Assembly (NCBI GenBank): GCA_016293615.1
Contig: JAEDDX010000072.1
Location: 1 to 11,778, forward strand
Length of the DNA: 11,778 nucleotides
Direction: 5' to 3'
Source: Acetatifactor sp.
GTDB lineage: Bacteria > Bacillota > Clostridia > Lachnospirales > Lachnospiraceae
Positions 11,736 to 11,778 of the stretch are shown piece after piece. The notes below the pieces were generated by a model. The model saw nothing but the letters and a program-made list of their open reading frames with translations, had not been told where the DNA came from and did not search any database. The position numbers and the translations under genes are program-made. How positions within the stretch are numbered: the first letter of the stretch is position 1; each line of letters opens with the position of its first letter.

Positions 11736-11778
11736 TAAAACATTTCTAAAATTTGAGTTATTTTTCGGCATTGTGTTC

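Overview
The window reads as chromosomal DNA of a Gram-positive anaerobe of the Clostridia, probably a gut Lachnospiraceae-like organism. That rests on the purine-rich ribosome binding sites, the gene content (orphan-type selenium operon, Clostridia-style chloramphenicol acetyltransferase) and a yybP-ykoY leader; it is an inference, as no species marker is present. It falls into two blocks with different base composition.

Block 1 (about 1-5560) is comparatively AT-rich accessory DNA. It opens with the tail of a membrane protein gene on the + strand (3-137), then two perfect head-to-tail copies of an 867-bp unit (150-1016 and 1017-1883). The unit carries a PptA-like tautomerase and a RimJ/RimL-type N-acetyltransferase on the - strand. 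The only complete acetyltransferase gene lies across the junction of the two copies; a 5' part and a 3' part are left at the outer edges. After this come a 53-aa membrane protein, a chloramphenicol acetyltransferase gene broken by an internal deletion with frameshift, a TetR regulator with a recognisable promoter, a stretch of short or broken reading frames, and a translationally coupled pair made of a DUF5700-like zinc peptidase and a P-loop kinase-like protein. An intrinsic terminator closes the pair.

Block 2 (about 5740-11778) is GC-richer and looks like host core DNA. It begins with the C-terminal remnant of an esterase, then a tightly packed selenium operon: class V cysteine desulfurase/selenocysteine lyase-like protein, DUF3343 protein, SelD, YedE-type transporter and a TusA/YedF-like carrier. 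The set fits selenium delivery to a labile selenium cofactor (the orphan SelD / selenium-dependent molybdenum hydroxylase trait) in which SelD makes selenophosphate; no selA or selB is visible here. Next is a strong promoter and a yybP-ykoY manganese riboswitch with a textbook terminator, controlling a CaCA-family cation antiporter. The window ends with a convergent CYTH-domain phosphatase gene on the - strand, whose own promoter and an unusually structured 5' leader can be read directly.

The most interesting items are the 867-bp dimer with an identifiable empty site, the Mn2+ riboswitch in front of an antiporter usually called a Ca2+/Na+ exchanger, the structured leader of the CYTH gene, and the unexplained 127-bp gap inside the selenium operon. 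I see no wholly new multi-gene system that the sequence alone can establish.
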